A stretch of DNA of 64,000 bases from a virus. Location of the stretch: IMG/VR virus record IMGVR_UViG_3300027969_002424, positions 1 through 64,000 of that record; one strand, given 5' to 3'. Under the pieces are notes generated by a model. It ran no database searches and had not been told where the DNA came from. It worked only from the letters and a program-made list of their open reading frames with translations. The position numbers and the translations under genes were made by a program. Of the stretch, positions 23,903 through 32,013 are shown in pieces. Position 1 is the first letter of the stretch. The number at the start of each line of letters is the position of its first letter.

Positions 23903-24312
23903 TAATACACCTTGTCGCTAAATGTTTCGTCATATACTTGTTCATCTGACGCTAATAGTATATCACTAGGATCAACTCTACGCAATGTTTTCTTACCCGT
24001 TTCATCTTCAATATCGATTCCACGTGTCCAGCGACCATGACTTACCATGACCCATAGTTCTTCATACAAATCAGGGTCTTTATTCTCTGCGCCAATCTTG
24101 TATATCTTTCCCCAGCGAGGTCTGATACCAGCACTTTTCATATCATCATTGGGTAGTAGTATACCGCTAGTGGTAATACGAACATCAAAACTCATATCAT
24201 AAACAATGATATGTGCGCCGATTGGTTTGAATTGACTTTTCTTAAACTTATGCGGTTCAAACGCTAATTTCTTTTCGTCAGTGGTTTCAAAGTCTAGTGT
24301 AATTTCTTCCAT
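23902..24312 (-). CDS. GroES/gp31-like cochaperonin
   Basis: 136 residues. After a charged N-terminal 30 residues, the pattern PIGAHIIVYD...RITTSGILLPNDD, a mobile-loop-like SAGIRPRWGKIYKIG, ELWVMVSHGRWTRG and a final VDPSDILLASDE follows the GroES fold (PLHDRVIV, GGIVL, GEVLAVG, VGDIVIF, ESDILAI). T4-like phages encode such a protein (gp31) to fit the folding of the major capsid protein by host GroEL. Sequence identity is low, so this rests on motif order; a PTS-like beta-barrel is an alternative. It joins the other phage chaperones in the window. Confidence 0.6.
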   Translation of the reverse strand: MEEITLDFETTDEKKLAFEPHKFKKSQFKPIGAHIIVYDMSFDVRITTSGILLPNDDMKSAGIRPRWGKIYKIGAENKDPDLYEELWVMVSHGRWTRGIDIEDETGKKTLRRVDPSDILLASDEQVYDETFSDKVY

Positions 24313-24313
24313 A

Positions 24314-24694
24314 TTATTTCTTCTTGGTTGCTTTCTTTACTTCTTCTTCTTTTATTTTTTCAACTTCAATATCATCTTCTAAAAATTCATCCAACTCACG
24401 CTCATGCTCTGTTAGTTCTGGAATTTCTACTGGTGATGCTACTTTAGCATCTGGTTGTATTTTTGATTGGGGCTTTGGTATATTTTTTGTTGCTTGTGCA
24501 GAACGATTACCTACTGTTTTCCCATATGCTTCATTAACTTTGGCAGTTACTGGTTTGATAATTCTTCCGTATGCATCAATCGTATCTCCACGTGCATTTA
24601 CGCCCATGTTACCAACTGCTCTAGTTTTTTCATTCTTAGCTAGAATCGCAGACATATCAACTGTTTTGCCCATTGCTGTTCTATGTGTAGCCAT
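24314..24694 (-). CDS. Conserved T4-like hypothetical protein, basic then acidic
   Basis: 126 residues. The first 80 are Ala/Arg/Asn-rich and poorly ordered (MATHRTAMGKTVDMSAILAK; NMGVNARGDTIDAYGRIIKP). The last 45 are acidic, then Lys-rich (ELDEFLEDDIEVEKIKEEE, then KKATKKK). I recall this N-terminus from T4-like marine phages, without function. TAAGGAG before the start is a good ribosome binding site. Low-complexity charged ends suggest a scaffold, DNA-packaging or nucleoid role. Confidence 0.55.
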   Translation of the reverse strand: MATHRTAMGKTVDMSAILAKNEKTRAVGNMGVNARGDTIDAYGRIIKPVTAKVNEAYGKTVGNRSAQATKNIPKPQSKIQPDAKVASPVEIPELTEHERELDEFLEDDIEVEKIKEEEVKKATKKK

Positions 24695-24704
24695 TTTAAT
24701 CTCC

Positions 24705-25244
24705 TTATTTTAAAAATTCATCTACCGACAATTGGTAGTACAAGCTATTTATTCTGTGAATTCCTATCAAATACAATACATAGCTTGCCACACTACTACC
24801 ACGACCCACTCCCCATACGATATTGTTTCTACGCATTGTGTCCACAAGGTACTTCAAGTACTGTAGTAGTGGGAACATACTCCTATCATGGAATTTTATC
24901 AGTTCATCACCTGCACGTTGTAGTTCTTCTTCGTTTTTACATTGATCCAATACCCATTTAGCAATATCCATTTCATAGTATTCAATGGGCATGTGCCATT
25001 GTGATTGATTGTGATTATCAAATTGTTCCAATGATAACTTACTGTCAACATATTCTACTAGTATGGGTAGATTTTCGTTAGACAGAAAAATATCATCTAA
25101 GTTGATTTTCTTATCTACAAAACACCCTTTGATAGTTCGTATTGGATCACGCATATATAAATCACAGAGATCATTTTCTGTGAGAATAATCTGCCCATAC
25201 ATATCTGTTTTCATCCATGAATGATAACATAGACTGTTGAGCAA
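24705..25244 (-). CDS. DnaE (DNA polymerase III alpha)-like fragment protein
   Basis: 179 residues. The final third, VWGVGRGSSVASYVLYLIGI then INSLYYQLSVDEFL, closely follows the catalytic palm block of bacterial DnaE ([24 protein letters not shown]...ERFL). The upstream part (residues 1-115) is helical and not obviously polymerase. The PHP, thumb and fingers domains are missing, as are the catalytic Asp residues of the remaining palm, so it cannot be a complete polymerase. Similar short proteins occur in T4-like marine phages. It may be a structural or regulatory derivative. It lies among baseplate/late-type hypothetical genes. Confidence 0.65.
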   Translation of the reverse strand: MLNSLCYHSWMKTDMYGQIILTENDLCDLYMRDPIRTIKGCFVDKKINLDDIFLSNENLPILVEYVDSKLSLEQFDNHNQSQWHMPIEYYEMDIAKWVLDQCKNEEELQRAGDELIKFHDRSMFPLLQYLKYLVDTMRRNNIVWGVGRGSSVASYVLYLIGIHRINSLYYQLSVDEFLK

Positions 25245-25252
25245 ATCAACAG

Positions 25253-25846
25253 TTATGGTTGTTTATCCTGAAAAATAATTTCAGTAGTTTTGTATTCTTT
25301 TTGTTCCCAATCTAAACCAACGCTTGCCCAATCGCAATGTTGTTTAATTAGTTTAACTATTTTTTCTTTTTTATTAGTTTTAGCTACATCAGACATAACG
25401 GTGCTGCATTCTGACCACCACGATTTATTACCAAAAGGATGGTTGCTAGCAGTATCTATATCATATATAAATTTAACATCATCACTTAATCCAGATCGTA
25501 GTGAGATAGTATTTACATGAAGTTTACCTTCAGTGATAGCATTAAGTTTTAATAATAATAGAATGGTTATAATTTGATCGTATGGTTCTTCTGGAAGAGT
25601 GCATACTTTAATATCTGCTTGTAGATATTTTTCTATAGCCTTTTTGTCTGTGTGTTCTACGAATACACTATTTTCTAAACACTCAGTTAAGAAATAAGTT
25701 ATTCTATCCATTGCTATATTTTGCTCTTTAATAGATGCTGTATCAACTTCCATTCCTAATGAAAGTTCATATACAGTCATTAAGAAGTATCCTTCAAAAT
25801 GAACCGCTGCTTGGAATGCGAATTCACGTTCTATTTTTGTTGCCAC
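25253..25846 (-). CDS. Conserved T4-like hypothetical protein
   Basis: 197 residues from GTG 25846. This start is preferred because AGAGG lies 6 nt upstream and the frame then clears most of the overlap with the upstream gene; an ATG at 25909 is the alternative. Conserved-looking blocks are EREFAFQAAVHFEGYFLMTV, EQNIAMDRITYFLTECLENS and VCTLPEEPYDQIITILLLLK. I recall this protein from T4-like cyanophages next to the small gene upstream, role unknown. No motif for an enzyme was seen. Confidence 0.6.
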   Translation of the reverse strand: MATKIEREFAFQAAVHFEGYFLMTVYELSLGMEVDTASIKEQNIAMDRITYFLTECLENSVFVEHTDKKAIEKYLQADIKVCTLPEEPYDQIITILLLLKLNAITEGKLHVNTISLRSGLSDDVKFIYDIDTASNHPFGNKSWWSECSTVMSDVAKTNKKEKIVKLIKQHCDWASVGLDWEQKEYKTTEIIFQDKQP

Positions 25847-26087
25847 TTTCACCCTCTTTTTGTATGTAGACTTGATTCTTGAGGTTTTGTTTTTCCATAA
25901 CCTGATCAAGTTTCTCGCCAGCTTCTCTGCGATAGCTTTCGATTACCATAGTAAGCTGATTGATTAATGGACGATTACCCATTTTATAGGCAAAGTTTAG
26001 CTTATTCATTAAACCGGTGATATCGGTCTGAATTTCTTCAAGTGTCTTTTCAGACAATTGTTTTCTGTCTAAGAATGGATGTTCCAT
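25824..26087 (-). CDS. Conserved small helical T4-like protein
   Basis: 87 residues beginning MEHPFLDRKQLSEKTLEEIQ, then a coiled-coil-like region (ITGLMNKLNFAYKMGN, LTMVIESYRREAGEKLDQV). I recall the same arrangement, next to the gene downstream, in T4-like marine phages. A late-type ACTAAATA lies 5 nt before the start, with no ribosome binding site visible. Probably an assembly or virion component; function unknown. Confidence 0.6.
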   Translation of the reverse strand: MEHPFLDRKQLSEKTLEEIQTDITGLMNKLNFAYKMGNRPLINQLTMVIESYRREAGEKLDQVMEKQNLKNQVYIQKEGESGNKNRT

Positions 26088-26092
26088 TCAAA

Positions 26093-26100
26093 TATTTAGT
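26093..26100 (-). promoter_or_regulatory. Variant late promoter element ACTAAATA
   Basis: Minus-strand ACTAAATA, 5 nt before ATG 26087; the same variant precedes the membrane protein gene at 60164. Confidence 0.4.
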
Positions 26101-26124
26101 TAGGTTTTAAGTACCCATTATATT

Positions 26125-28671
26125 TTAAGCGTTGGCGCCTCTAAGTATTGCAAAATTAATTATTGGAGTATCACTTGGGATAGCAGATTGATTGTATATC
26201 TGTATGGTAAATGTATTAGCGCCAACCGATAAAATGCTAGGAATATAACTGGTAGCAGTAGCACCGGAACGGAAATTTATTATAACTATATCAGATACTG
26301 TACAAACTACATTAGATACAGCAAAGCTATTCCATGTATTAGCAGTAGATGTTGTAGTAAACAATGTAATTGATCCAGTAACACATGGTGCTGCCATTGC
26401 GACTGCTGTACTACGACTTGTTGCTTGAGTTCCTGCACTACCAGCACCTGATGCATATCCAACACCTTGAGTTTTACTATTAGAAAGTATAAAACCAGTA
26501 CCGGTTAAATTACCACTAGTTAAAGTTGTTAATGTACCAACACTAGTAATATTACCTTGTGCTGCTGTTGTTACGGTTCCTGCTGTAGTTGCGCTTGTTG
26601 CTGCTCCGGACAAAGCACCAACAAACGTTGTTGCTGTAATAGATGCATTGCCCAAGTTAGCACTAATGCTTGTATTAATTACCGCAGATGAATTCCCATT
26701 TGATGATGATGTAGAGAACGTAGGGTATACCGTTGTTGATGTAGATGTATTTTGTAATAATGCCGACGCATTTGTTGCACTAGCTACAGTTCCAGTTACA
26801 TTAGCACCTACCAATGAACTCAACCCATTTCCGTTACCAGTAAATACACCTGTGTTAGCAGTAAATGCTACTGCGGTTACTGTACCATTAACTCCCAATG
26901 ATGTTAGTGTGCCAACACTAGTAATATTACCTTGTGCTGCTGTTGTTACAGTACCTGCTGTTGTAGCACTACCTGCTGTTGTAGCACTACCTGCTGTTGC
27001 TACACTTAAATTAGCTACCTGTGTTGTACTTGTAACTACAAAAGGTGCAGTACCGCCTGCAACATTAGATATAAATTGCGGACTGGTTACATTAGCACTT
27101 GCTAGTACTTGCGCTGTGCCTAAATTAAGTACATTAGCATTACCGGATACATTTGCTGTGCCTGTGATATTAGCACCAGTACTAGTTAATACTAATCTGT
27201 TAGCACCTGTTACTGCAATAGATACATTTGCATTAGCAGTAATAGAAATGTTACTATTACCATTTTGTAATAGTCCACTATTGATAGTAGTGATGTTACC
27301 AGTTGTAATAACTGATGTAGTTGTAGTTGAATTGCCTGAAATTAAGTTACCAACAACGTTAGCAGTACCTGCTATGTTAGCGCCGGTCGATGTAACAACA
27401 AATTGAGCAGTTACATTGCCCGCGATAAACGTAGAAACATTACCACCAGATGTAAGTGTGATATTGCTAGTACCACTATTGATTAATGGAATGTTAGCAC
27501 TCGTACTAAATACACCTGTTGTACCACTTACATTACCCAACCAAGTTAATCCTCGTGCATTACCTAATGTATTATAAGTTACTACTTCGCTAGCAATAGT
27601 TACATTACTACCAAATGCAAATTCACTATTACCAGTATCCCATCCCATAAACGCAGTTACGGGCGCACTTGTATAATACTGTAATGCAGTTCCTCTATCT
27701 TTCCCATCATTACTTGTTAATGCATTGCCGTTTGGTCCGCCGCCCAATGAAATGATTGGATCTTGAACATTAAATGAAGTTACATTGTAATAGATTGTAT
27801 TTCCTGTAACTGTTAAGTTTCCCGTAACGGTTGTATTTCCAGTTACTGTTAAATTATTACCAACAGTTAAATTACCCACTATAGAAGTGTTAGTAGGTAA
27901 ATCTACTGTCATTGTACCAGTTGATGTTATAGGACTATTTGTTACATCTAATGAAGTACTAGATAGACCTACACTAGTGACACCTGCCGCCGCTGCTGAG
28001 GTAGAAACTGTAATGTTTCCATTACTACTACTAAGTGATATTCCAGAGCCAGCATTTAATCTTGTTACACCAGTATTAATGATACTGATGTTTCCTGCGG
28101 TAGTAATAGGACTACCAGATATTTGTATACCTGCACCAGTTGTTGTCACACCTACACTAGTTACAGTACCAGTGGAAGCAGCATTTGCTATACTAGTAAC
28201 ACGACCATATTGGTCTACTGTAACGGTTGGATAAGTATACGTACCAGCAACAACACCACTGGTAGCTAAATCCAATGTGATGATACCACTACTAATAATA
28301 GGTCCGCCCACTGAGGTGATCCTAGCTCCTGCTGCTGCGCCTACCACATCAATGTTTGATACACCACCGCCACCATTACCGCCTCCAGGCGCAGTAATTG
28401 TTATGTTCCCGTTACTTTGAGTTAAAACAATACTATCATCACCGGCAACTAAATTAGTTACACCGGTGTTTGTGATAGTCAAATATGTGTTGCTATTACT
28501 ATATTCTACATATATTCCATTGCCAGAAACAAAAGTTGTAGTTGGACTAGCACAAGAAAATAGTGTAGTGAAATTGTTCTTAGATTTATTAAAGGCCGTA
28601 TATAACGAATCACTGCCCGCAGCTTCGTTCTGTAACCCAATATTGATGTTTTCTATGCCTGAAATTGCCAT
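26125..28671 (-). CDS. Repetitive Gly/Asn/Thr-rich tail-fibre or structural protein
   Basis: 848 residues. The N-terminus (1-120) anchors a long series of beta-strand repeats: pentapeptide-like VTGNLTVTGNT blocks near 265-290, imperfect repeats of GNITSVGTLTSL and TAGSAT, and many G-N-V/T-x steps typical of beta-helical fibres. The last 110 residues (TTSTANTWNSFAVSNVVCTV; YNQSAIPSDTPIINFAIL) form a compact tip domain. It has very low charge and no recognised enzyme. A late GATAAATA and AAGGA precede the start. The likely role is host recognition or a virion decoration fibre. Confidence 0.75.
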   Translation of the reverse strand: MAISGIENINIGLQNEAAGSDSLYTAFNKSKNNFTTLFSCASPTTTFVSGNGIYVEYSNSNTYLTITNTGVTNLVAGDDSIVLTQSNGNITITAPGGGNGGGGVSNIDVVGAAAGARITSVGGPIISSGIITLDLATSGVVAGTYTYPTVTVDQYGRVTSIANAASTGTVTSVGVTTTGAGIQISGSPITTAGNISIINTGVTRLNAGSGISLSSSNGNITVSTSAAAAGVTSVGLSSTSLDVTNSPITSTGTMTVDLPTNTSIVGNLTVGNNLTVTGNTTVTGNLTVTGNTIYYNVTSFNVQDPIISLGGGPNGNALTSNDGKDRGTALQYYTSAPVTAFMGWDTGNSEFAFGSNVTIASEVVTYNTLGNARGLTWLGNVSGTTGVFSTSANIPLINSGTSNITLTSGGNVSTFIAGNVTAQFVVTSTGANIAGTANVVGNLISGNSTTTTSVITTGNITTINSGLLQNGNSNISITANANVSIAVTGANRLVLTSTGANITGTANVSGNANVLNLGTAQVLASANVTSPQFISNVAGGTAPFVVTSTTQVANLSVATAGSATTAGSATTAGTVTTAAQGNITSVGTLTSLGVNGTVTAVAFTANTGVFTGNGNGLSSLVGANVTGTVASATNASALLQNTSTSTTVYPTFSTSSSNGNSSAVINTSISANLGNASITATTFVGALSGAATSATTAGTVTTAAQGNITSVGTLTTLTSGNLTGTGFILSNSKTQGVGYASGAGSAGTQATSRSTAVAMAAPCVTGSITLFTTTSTANTWNSFAVSNVVCTVSDIVIINFRSGATATSYIPSILSVGANTFTIQIYNQSAIPSDTPIINFAILRGANA
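26530..27005 (-). repeat. Internal direct repeats in fibre gene
   Basis: A segment of about 45 nt (accaacactagtaatattac..., through cttgtgctgctgttgttac) occurs near 26536-26574 and again near 26911-26949. A tandem 18-nt unit (cctgctgttgtagcacta) is repeated about 2.5 times near 26955-27003, encoding TAGSAT units. Confidence 0.75.
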
Positions 28672-28688
28672 GGTTAGTCCTTATTATG

Positions 28689-28696
28689 TATTTATC
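28689..28696 (-). promoter_or_regulatory. T4-late-type promoter element GATAAATA
   Basis: Minus-strand GATAAATACATAA, 17 nt before ATG 28671, with AAGGA between. Confidence 0.7.
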
Positions 28697-28715
28697 AATA
28701 GGGATTAAATCAGTA

Positions 28716-29060
28716 TCACTCCATCATGTCATAGCTTGGCTGAAAACTGCTTCCACAACCGCAAGTTGTCTGTGCATTTGGGTTACTAATAGTGAATTGA
28801 CTACCGGATAAGTCATCTTTAAAATCAACTTCTGCTCCGGCAACATATTGCATACTCATACTATCTACTAAAATCGTAGTAGATCCAGCTGGAATAGCCC
28901 AATCATCTTCGTTTTGTACTTCATCTAGTGTGAATCCATAACTCATTCCTGAGCATCCTCCACCTTGTACATACATGCGTAATCTTAATGCAGGATTTCC
29001 CTCTTCTGCTATTACTTCTAATATCTTTGCTCTTGCGTTTTCTGTAACTGTTAAGTTCAT
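28716..29060 (-). CDS. erpA: A-type iron-sulfur carrier (ErpA/IscA-like)
   Basis: 114 residues from ATG 29060, preceded by AAGGA. The upstream ATG at 29153 lies within the preceding gene and was rejected. The three cluster-binding Cys residues are present as [11 protein letters not shown] (first) and the C-terminal TTCGCGSSF (two). [20 protein letters not shown] and [10 protein letters not shown] are diagnostic. The length equals E. coli ErpA. A-type carriers deliver Fe-S clusters to apo-enzymes; a phage copy could mature its own radical SAM protein (50.2 kb) or host enzymes. It lies directly downstream of the kinase-like gene, one base from its stop. Confidence 0.92.
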   Translation of the reverse strand: MNLTVTENARAKILEVIAEEGNPALRLRMYVQGGGCSGMSYGFTLDEVQNEDDWAIPAGSTTILVDSMSMQYVAGAEVDFKDDLSGSQFTISNPNAQTTCGCGSSFQPSYDMME

Positions 29061-29061
29061 A

Positions 29062-30159
29062 TTATGATGTTCCTTCGCTAAACCACGGATCAATGATAAC
29101 CGGTTGTCCGTTACTTCGTTGCATGACATTTGCCGTATGCAAATCCCATCCAAATTTATTGATATTTCCTGTACTATATAATAACTGCATCACAGTATAT
29201 AGCTGTTTATACATACTGTAAGTTTTTTTACTTGCAGGATTTTCTAGTATACTTTGCCATGTTCTAGCAAAAGTACCAGAATAGTTTGGACTAAAAAAAT
29301 ACCACGGGTGTCCATTTGTTAATTCGCTTTCCACAGTTGACCATGGTTTATTTCCACTAACATAATCACTTAATAACCAAACCATACCTTGTAAGAAACC
29401 ACCTTTTTCTATAGGGGATAATCTCTCCATCTCAATCTGAGTGTAGTCTTTGCCATTGATATCGATGGTGTTCACTTCATTGAATCTAGGAACGCATGGT
29501 AAATCTTGATGACTCATTGAAAACTCATAAAACTTACGAAATACTTGTTCAGCTTTGCTACCCGCATCCTCTGGCATCAATATCTTGATCACATGACTAT
29601 CATCTTTGGCAAAAACAGTAGCATCAGCACCGCTGCCAACATGATGATATCCAGCCGCTCTTAGTTGTTTCCAAATCTCATTGCTATTCTTAGTAGCTAC
29701 TTCAGCTTCATCCAAATTATCTTTGACAATCTTGAAGTAGTCATCATACTCACCTGAATCAATAGGTGCCGCATGGTAACCGGGTACTTTGATTCTATTC
29801 AACATACGCTGGTATAATTTAGTTCTATTGTCATCTGCTTTGTGTGAAGTGAATGTAAGTTGATCAGGATGATAGCTAGAAATCAAATCTTTGATTGACT
29901 CAATGACAAATGAGAATACTTGTAATTCATTACCAGAACCAGTCTTTCTAAAAGTTGTACCAGTTCCGTCCTTTTCATATTCAGTAAAGTCTATTTCCCA
30001 TACTGATTTACCTTCATCATCGTCATACTGTGAAGCATTAAAAACAATAACACGACCACCTATCGTAGCCTTAGTGGTGTATAAGTCTGGAGTTGCTCTA
30101 ACTACTTCACTAGAGACATTGCTAGTAAATACTTCGGTTATAAATTCTGTGGCTCTCAT
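29062..30159 (-). CDS. Protein-kinase-like fold protein with capsid-targeting-type leader
   Basis: 365 residues starting [14 protein letters not shown], nearly superposable on the T4 IPIII capsid-targeting leader (EFIAE). Residues 100-150 form a separate conserved block. A kinase-like core follows: Gly-rich loop GSGADATVF (175-183), candidate ATP-anchoring Lys192 in VIKILM, catalytic-loop-like [10 protein letters not shown] (337-346; D339, N344) and a DFG-equivalent IIDPW (355-359; D357). HRD is replaced by WDLH, as in aminoglycoside/choline-kinase-like proteins. It may phosphorylate host components right after injection, analogous to injected T4 Alt. Overlaps the SOD gene by 4 nt. Confidence 0.6.
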   Translation of the reverse strand: MRATEFITEVFTSNVSSEVVRATPDLYTTKATIGGRVIVFNASQYDDDEGKSVWEIDFTEYEKDGTGTTFRKTGSGNELQVFSFVIESIKDLISSYHPDQLTFTSHKADDNRTKLYQRMLNRIKVPGYHAAPIDSGEYDDYFKIVKDNLDEAEVATKNSNEIWKQLRAAGYHHVGSGADATVFAKDDSHVIKILMPEDAGSKAEQVFRKFYEFSMSHQDLPCVPRFNEVNTIDINGKDYTQIEMERLSPIEKGGFLQGMVWLLSDYVSGNKPWSTVESELTNGHPWYFFSPNYSGTFARTWQSILENPASKKTYSMYKQLYTVMQLLYSTGNINKFGWDLHTANVMQRSNGQPVIIDPWFSEGTS

Positions 30160-30710
30160 AGACTCTTACCCCAACGGGTATTAATCACATTCCAGTTTAT
30201 GATTTTCCACTGTTCTTTGATGTACTTTTTCTTATCACTGCCGTAATCTAATATGAAAGCATGTTCCCACCAGTCAATCAATAACAATATGTCATTGCGT
30301 ACTTGATGATTTACTATCGTTTTAATCTTGCCGTCTGTAGCTAAGTATATCCAACCACTACCCTGTATCTTCATGGCCTCAATCTCAAACTCAGACTTCA
30401 TGTTATCATAATCACCGTAATGTTTATTAACGAATCCCATCATAGGGCCGTTGGGCTTGTTATTGTTTCTCACTTCACGGAACTGCGGGAATAATGTATT
30501 ATGCAGGAAAGCGCCTGCATAGTTGAAATCTCTATCACCCTCTTTATTATTGTATCGTTCAGCATACCCGTGGGCTAGTTTCCCATAGTGCAAATCCAAT
30601 GTGTCTTTGGATAGTACAGGACTGACTTCAGCCGGAGTGAAGTTTAAGGGTATGATTTCTATGTCTTGAGGCTTACTCTTTTCCTCAAGCAATGTAATAA
30701 TGTCACGCAT
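30156..30710 (-). CDS. sod: Fe/Mn superoxide dismutase with N-terminal leader
   Basis: 184 residues. Following the leader MRDIITLLEEK, the SOD sequence is nearly complete: LSKDTLDLHYGKLAHGY (H41), NYAGAFLHNTLFPQF (H70), IQGSGWIYL and IDWWEHAFILDY (D146, H150). The four metal ligands are thus all present. The protein would dismutate superoxide to H2O2 and O2. Residues 1-20 have no counterpart in cellular SOD and match the packaged-protein leader. A late CATAAATA is 6 nt upstream of the ATG. The C-terminal half of the fold is slightly shortened compared with the usual 190-200 residues. Confidence 0.9.
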   Translation of the reverse strand: MRDIITLLEEKSKPQDIEIIPLNFTPAEVSPVLSKDTLDLHYGKLAHGYAERYNNKEGDRDFNYAGAFLHNTLFPQFREVRNNNKPNGPMMGFVNKHYGDYDNMKSEFEIEAMKIQGSGWIYLATDGKIKTIVNHQVRNDILLLIDWWEHAFILDYGSDKKKYIKEQWKIINWNVINTRWGKSL

Positions 30711-30716
30711 AACATG

Positions 30717-30724
30717 TATTTATG
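30717..30724 (-). promoter_or_regulatory. T4-late-type promoter element CATAAATA
   Basis: Minus-strand CATAAATA, 6 nt before the SOD start ATG 30710. Confidence 0.55.
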
Positions 30725-30731
30725 CGTATTG

Positions 30732-30947
30732 TTACCTGCGCCGAGTAATGCGTCCTTTAGATAGGTCGTAGGGTGAGAATTCTACTTCCACCGTGTCTCC
30801 GAGCAATATTTTAATGTCGTTCTTACGCATACGACCACTGATGTAACCAGTAATCACATTACTTGGATTCATCTGTACTTTGAACATAGCATTGGGTAAT
30901 ACATCGATCACCTTACCGTCCATCTTGATTCCCTCTTCTTTTGCCAT
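30732..30947 (-). CDS. infA: Translation initiation factor IF-1 homologue
   Basis: 71 residues, exactly the size of bacterial IF-1 (about 72). It has the S1/OB-fold sequence MDGKVIDVLPNAMFKVQM, ITGYISGRMRKNDIKILLGD and VEVEFSPYDLSKGRITRR. Cellular IF-1 has the same order of blocks (GTVLETLPN..FRVELEN, HISGKMRKNYIRILTGD, DLSKGRI..R). It sits in the ribosomal A site during initiation. A phage copy could bias initiation to phage or leaderless messages. An AAAGGAG lies about 14 nt from the ATG. Confidence 0.93.
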   Translation of the reverse strand: MAKEEGIKMDGKVIDVLPNAMFKVQMNPSNVITGYISGRMRKNDIKILLGDTVEVEFSPYDLSKGRITRRR

Positions 30948-30966
30948 TTTAGTTTATTAAACTCCT

Positions 30967-31365
30967 TTAGTTGCGGCGCATTGTGCTGATATCTCTAGCT
31001 TCCTCATCGCTAAAGACAGGAACAGCATTACTCTTGTGCATAGTACCAATACCAAGAATCTTTGTTCCTGTGTATTTTGGTGCTGGCTTGCTAGACACGG
31101 GACCAGAATGTCCAGTATCCAAACTCTTGATGTGATGTGTGTTGGTACGACCGATCGGTGTACTAAGTGAATAGACCAATGGTTCTGCTGCCATCGCTCG
31201 TTTTTGTCTCTTTGTTTCCTGTTCAACTCCCCACTTTTTCTGTAGGTCGTGCCAGTCAGATTCTAGTTCACGGTGCTTCCGTGCTTCCTCTGCATTGCGA
31301 AACTTAATTTTGCCCTTGCGTTTACCACCCATCGATAGGGAGGGATGTGCTAGATGCATAGTCAT
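30967..31365 (-). CDS. Conserved hypothetical protein, basic
   Basis: 132 residues. The first 60 are strongly basic and helical (SMGGKRKGKIKFRNAEEARK). The second half is loop-rich, with HHIKSLDTGHSGPVSSKPAP, TGTKILGIGTMHKSN and a DEEARDISTMRRN C-terminus. I recall the last block from many proteobacterial phages, role unknown. A consensus sigma-70 promoter precedes it, so it and the IF-1 gene probably form an early transcription unit. Confidence 0.55.
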   Translation of the reverse strand: MTMHLAHPSLSMGGKRKGKIKFRNAEEARKHRELESDWHDLQKKWGVEQETKRQKRAMAAEPLVYSLSTPIGRTNTHHIKSLDTGHSGPVSSKPAPKYTGTKILGIGTMHKSNAVPVFSDEEARDISTMRRN

Positions 31366-31394
31366 ACGGATATAAACATAGTTAATATGAGTAT

Positions 31395-31423
31395 ATTATA
31401 ATACAAAAATCATTTATTGTCAA
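31395..31423 (-). promoter_or_regulatory. Consensus sigma-70 promoter
   Basis: Minus strand TTGACA (31418-31423), a 17-nt spacer, then TATAAT (31395-31400); start codon 30 nt further at 31365. Confidence 0.88.
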
Positions 31424-31426
31424 CCG

Positions 31427-31822
31427 TCATCTTTTCAGTATTTCAACAATCTTTTCTTTTTCCAGAATGTCGGCTTCTAATTCCATATATTGCTTACGCA
31501 ATTCTCGCAATTTTTTCCACTTTACCTCTAGTTTTTCGTTGGGATGTAGTATCGCTAACCGTTCTTCTATCTTAGTCAAGGTCTTATCTAGGCTTTTGCC
31601 CTTGACTTTAATATCACCCTCAAAAACAGCATCACCTTTAACTTGTAAAGTACCAGTAGGTTGATGACTAATAGTGTCAGTCCAGACTGGACTTGTGCCA
31701 TTATTAACTAGAAATTGTCCGCCAGTTCCTGTAGTTATTGGATTTATTGGATTTATATTTATACTAGTACCTGTGGTTGTATAAACTTGTTGTGTTGGTG
31801 GATAGATTGAACTATTATTCAT
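31427..31822 (-). CDS. Coiled-coil virion-like protein
   Basis: 131 residues. Asn/Thr/Pro-rich N-terminal strand repeats (1-45: SSIYPPTQQVYTTTG and TGTGGQFLVNNGTSPVW) resemble fibre modules. A short beta segment (GTLQVKGDAVFEGDIKVKG) and a heptad-rich helix (SLDKTLTKIEERLAILH through ILEKEKIVEILKR) follow. Likely a small fibre or neck-whisker component. Its stop lies 3 nt past a consensus promoter on the same strand, and its start overlaps the AbrB-like gene by 4 nt. Confidence 0.5.
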   Translation of the reverse strand: MNNSSIYPPTQQVYTTTGTSININPINPITTGTGGQFLVNNGTSPVWTDTISHQPTGTLQVKGDAVFEGDIKVKGKSLDKTLTKIEERLAILHPNEKLEVKWKKLRELRKQYMELEADILEKEKIVEILKR

Positions 31823-32007
31823 GTTTTCTTTAATATATAACGGCCTTCTTCATCTAATCCAACTTCAATATTATCTCCCTCTTTCCAGCCCATTTGGTCA
31901 AGCAATGCTTGTGGGATAGGTAATAATAAGTCATCGTCATTGTCAGGATTTGGTTGCGTTATTACTTCATAACGCATTCTTTCTTGTCCAGGATTAGGTC
32001 TAGCCAT
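31819..32007 (-). CDS. AbrB/SpoVT-like small DNA-binding protein
   Basis: 62 residues from ATG 32007 (MARPNPGQERMRY...). The C-terminal LPIPQALLDQMGWKEGDNIE plus VGLDEEGRYILKK follows the swapped-hairpin AbrB fold (lPk.lr..Lg...Gd.i.v). Such proteins are transcription regulators or antitoxins. A TTG at 32043, overlapping the upstream stop, would add 12 residues. ATG 32007 is preferred because a TATACT box lies exactly 6 nt upstream, the same geometry as other presumed leaderless starts here. No toxin gene is adjacent. Confidence 0.55.
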   Translation of the reverse strand: MARPNPGQERMRYEVITQPNPDNDDDLLLPIPQALLDQMGWKEGDNIEVGLDEEGRYILKKT

Positions 32008-32013
32008 GTGTCT

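Noticed and set aside
24705-25244. Complete DNA polymerase III alpha gene
   Set aside because: Only the GRGS palm block is similar; the length (179 residues) and missing domains rule out a full enzyme.
26648-27406. A 252-codon open frame antisense to the repetitive fibre gene
   Set aside because: It is Val/Leu/Pro low-complexity made by the complement of Gly/Asn/Thr repeats, has no ribosome binding site and no family; a shadow frame.
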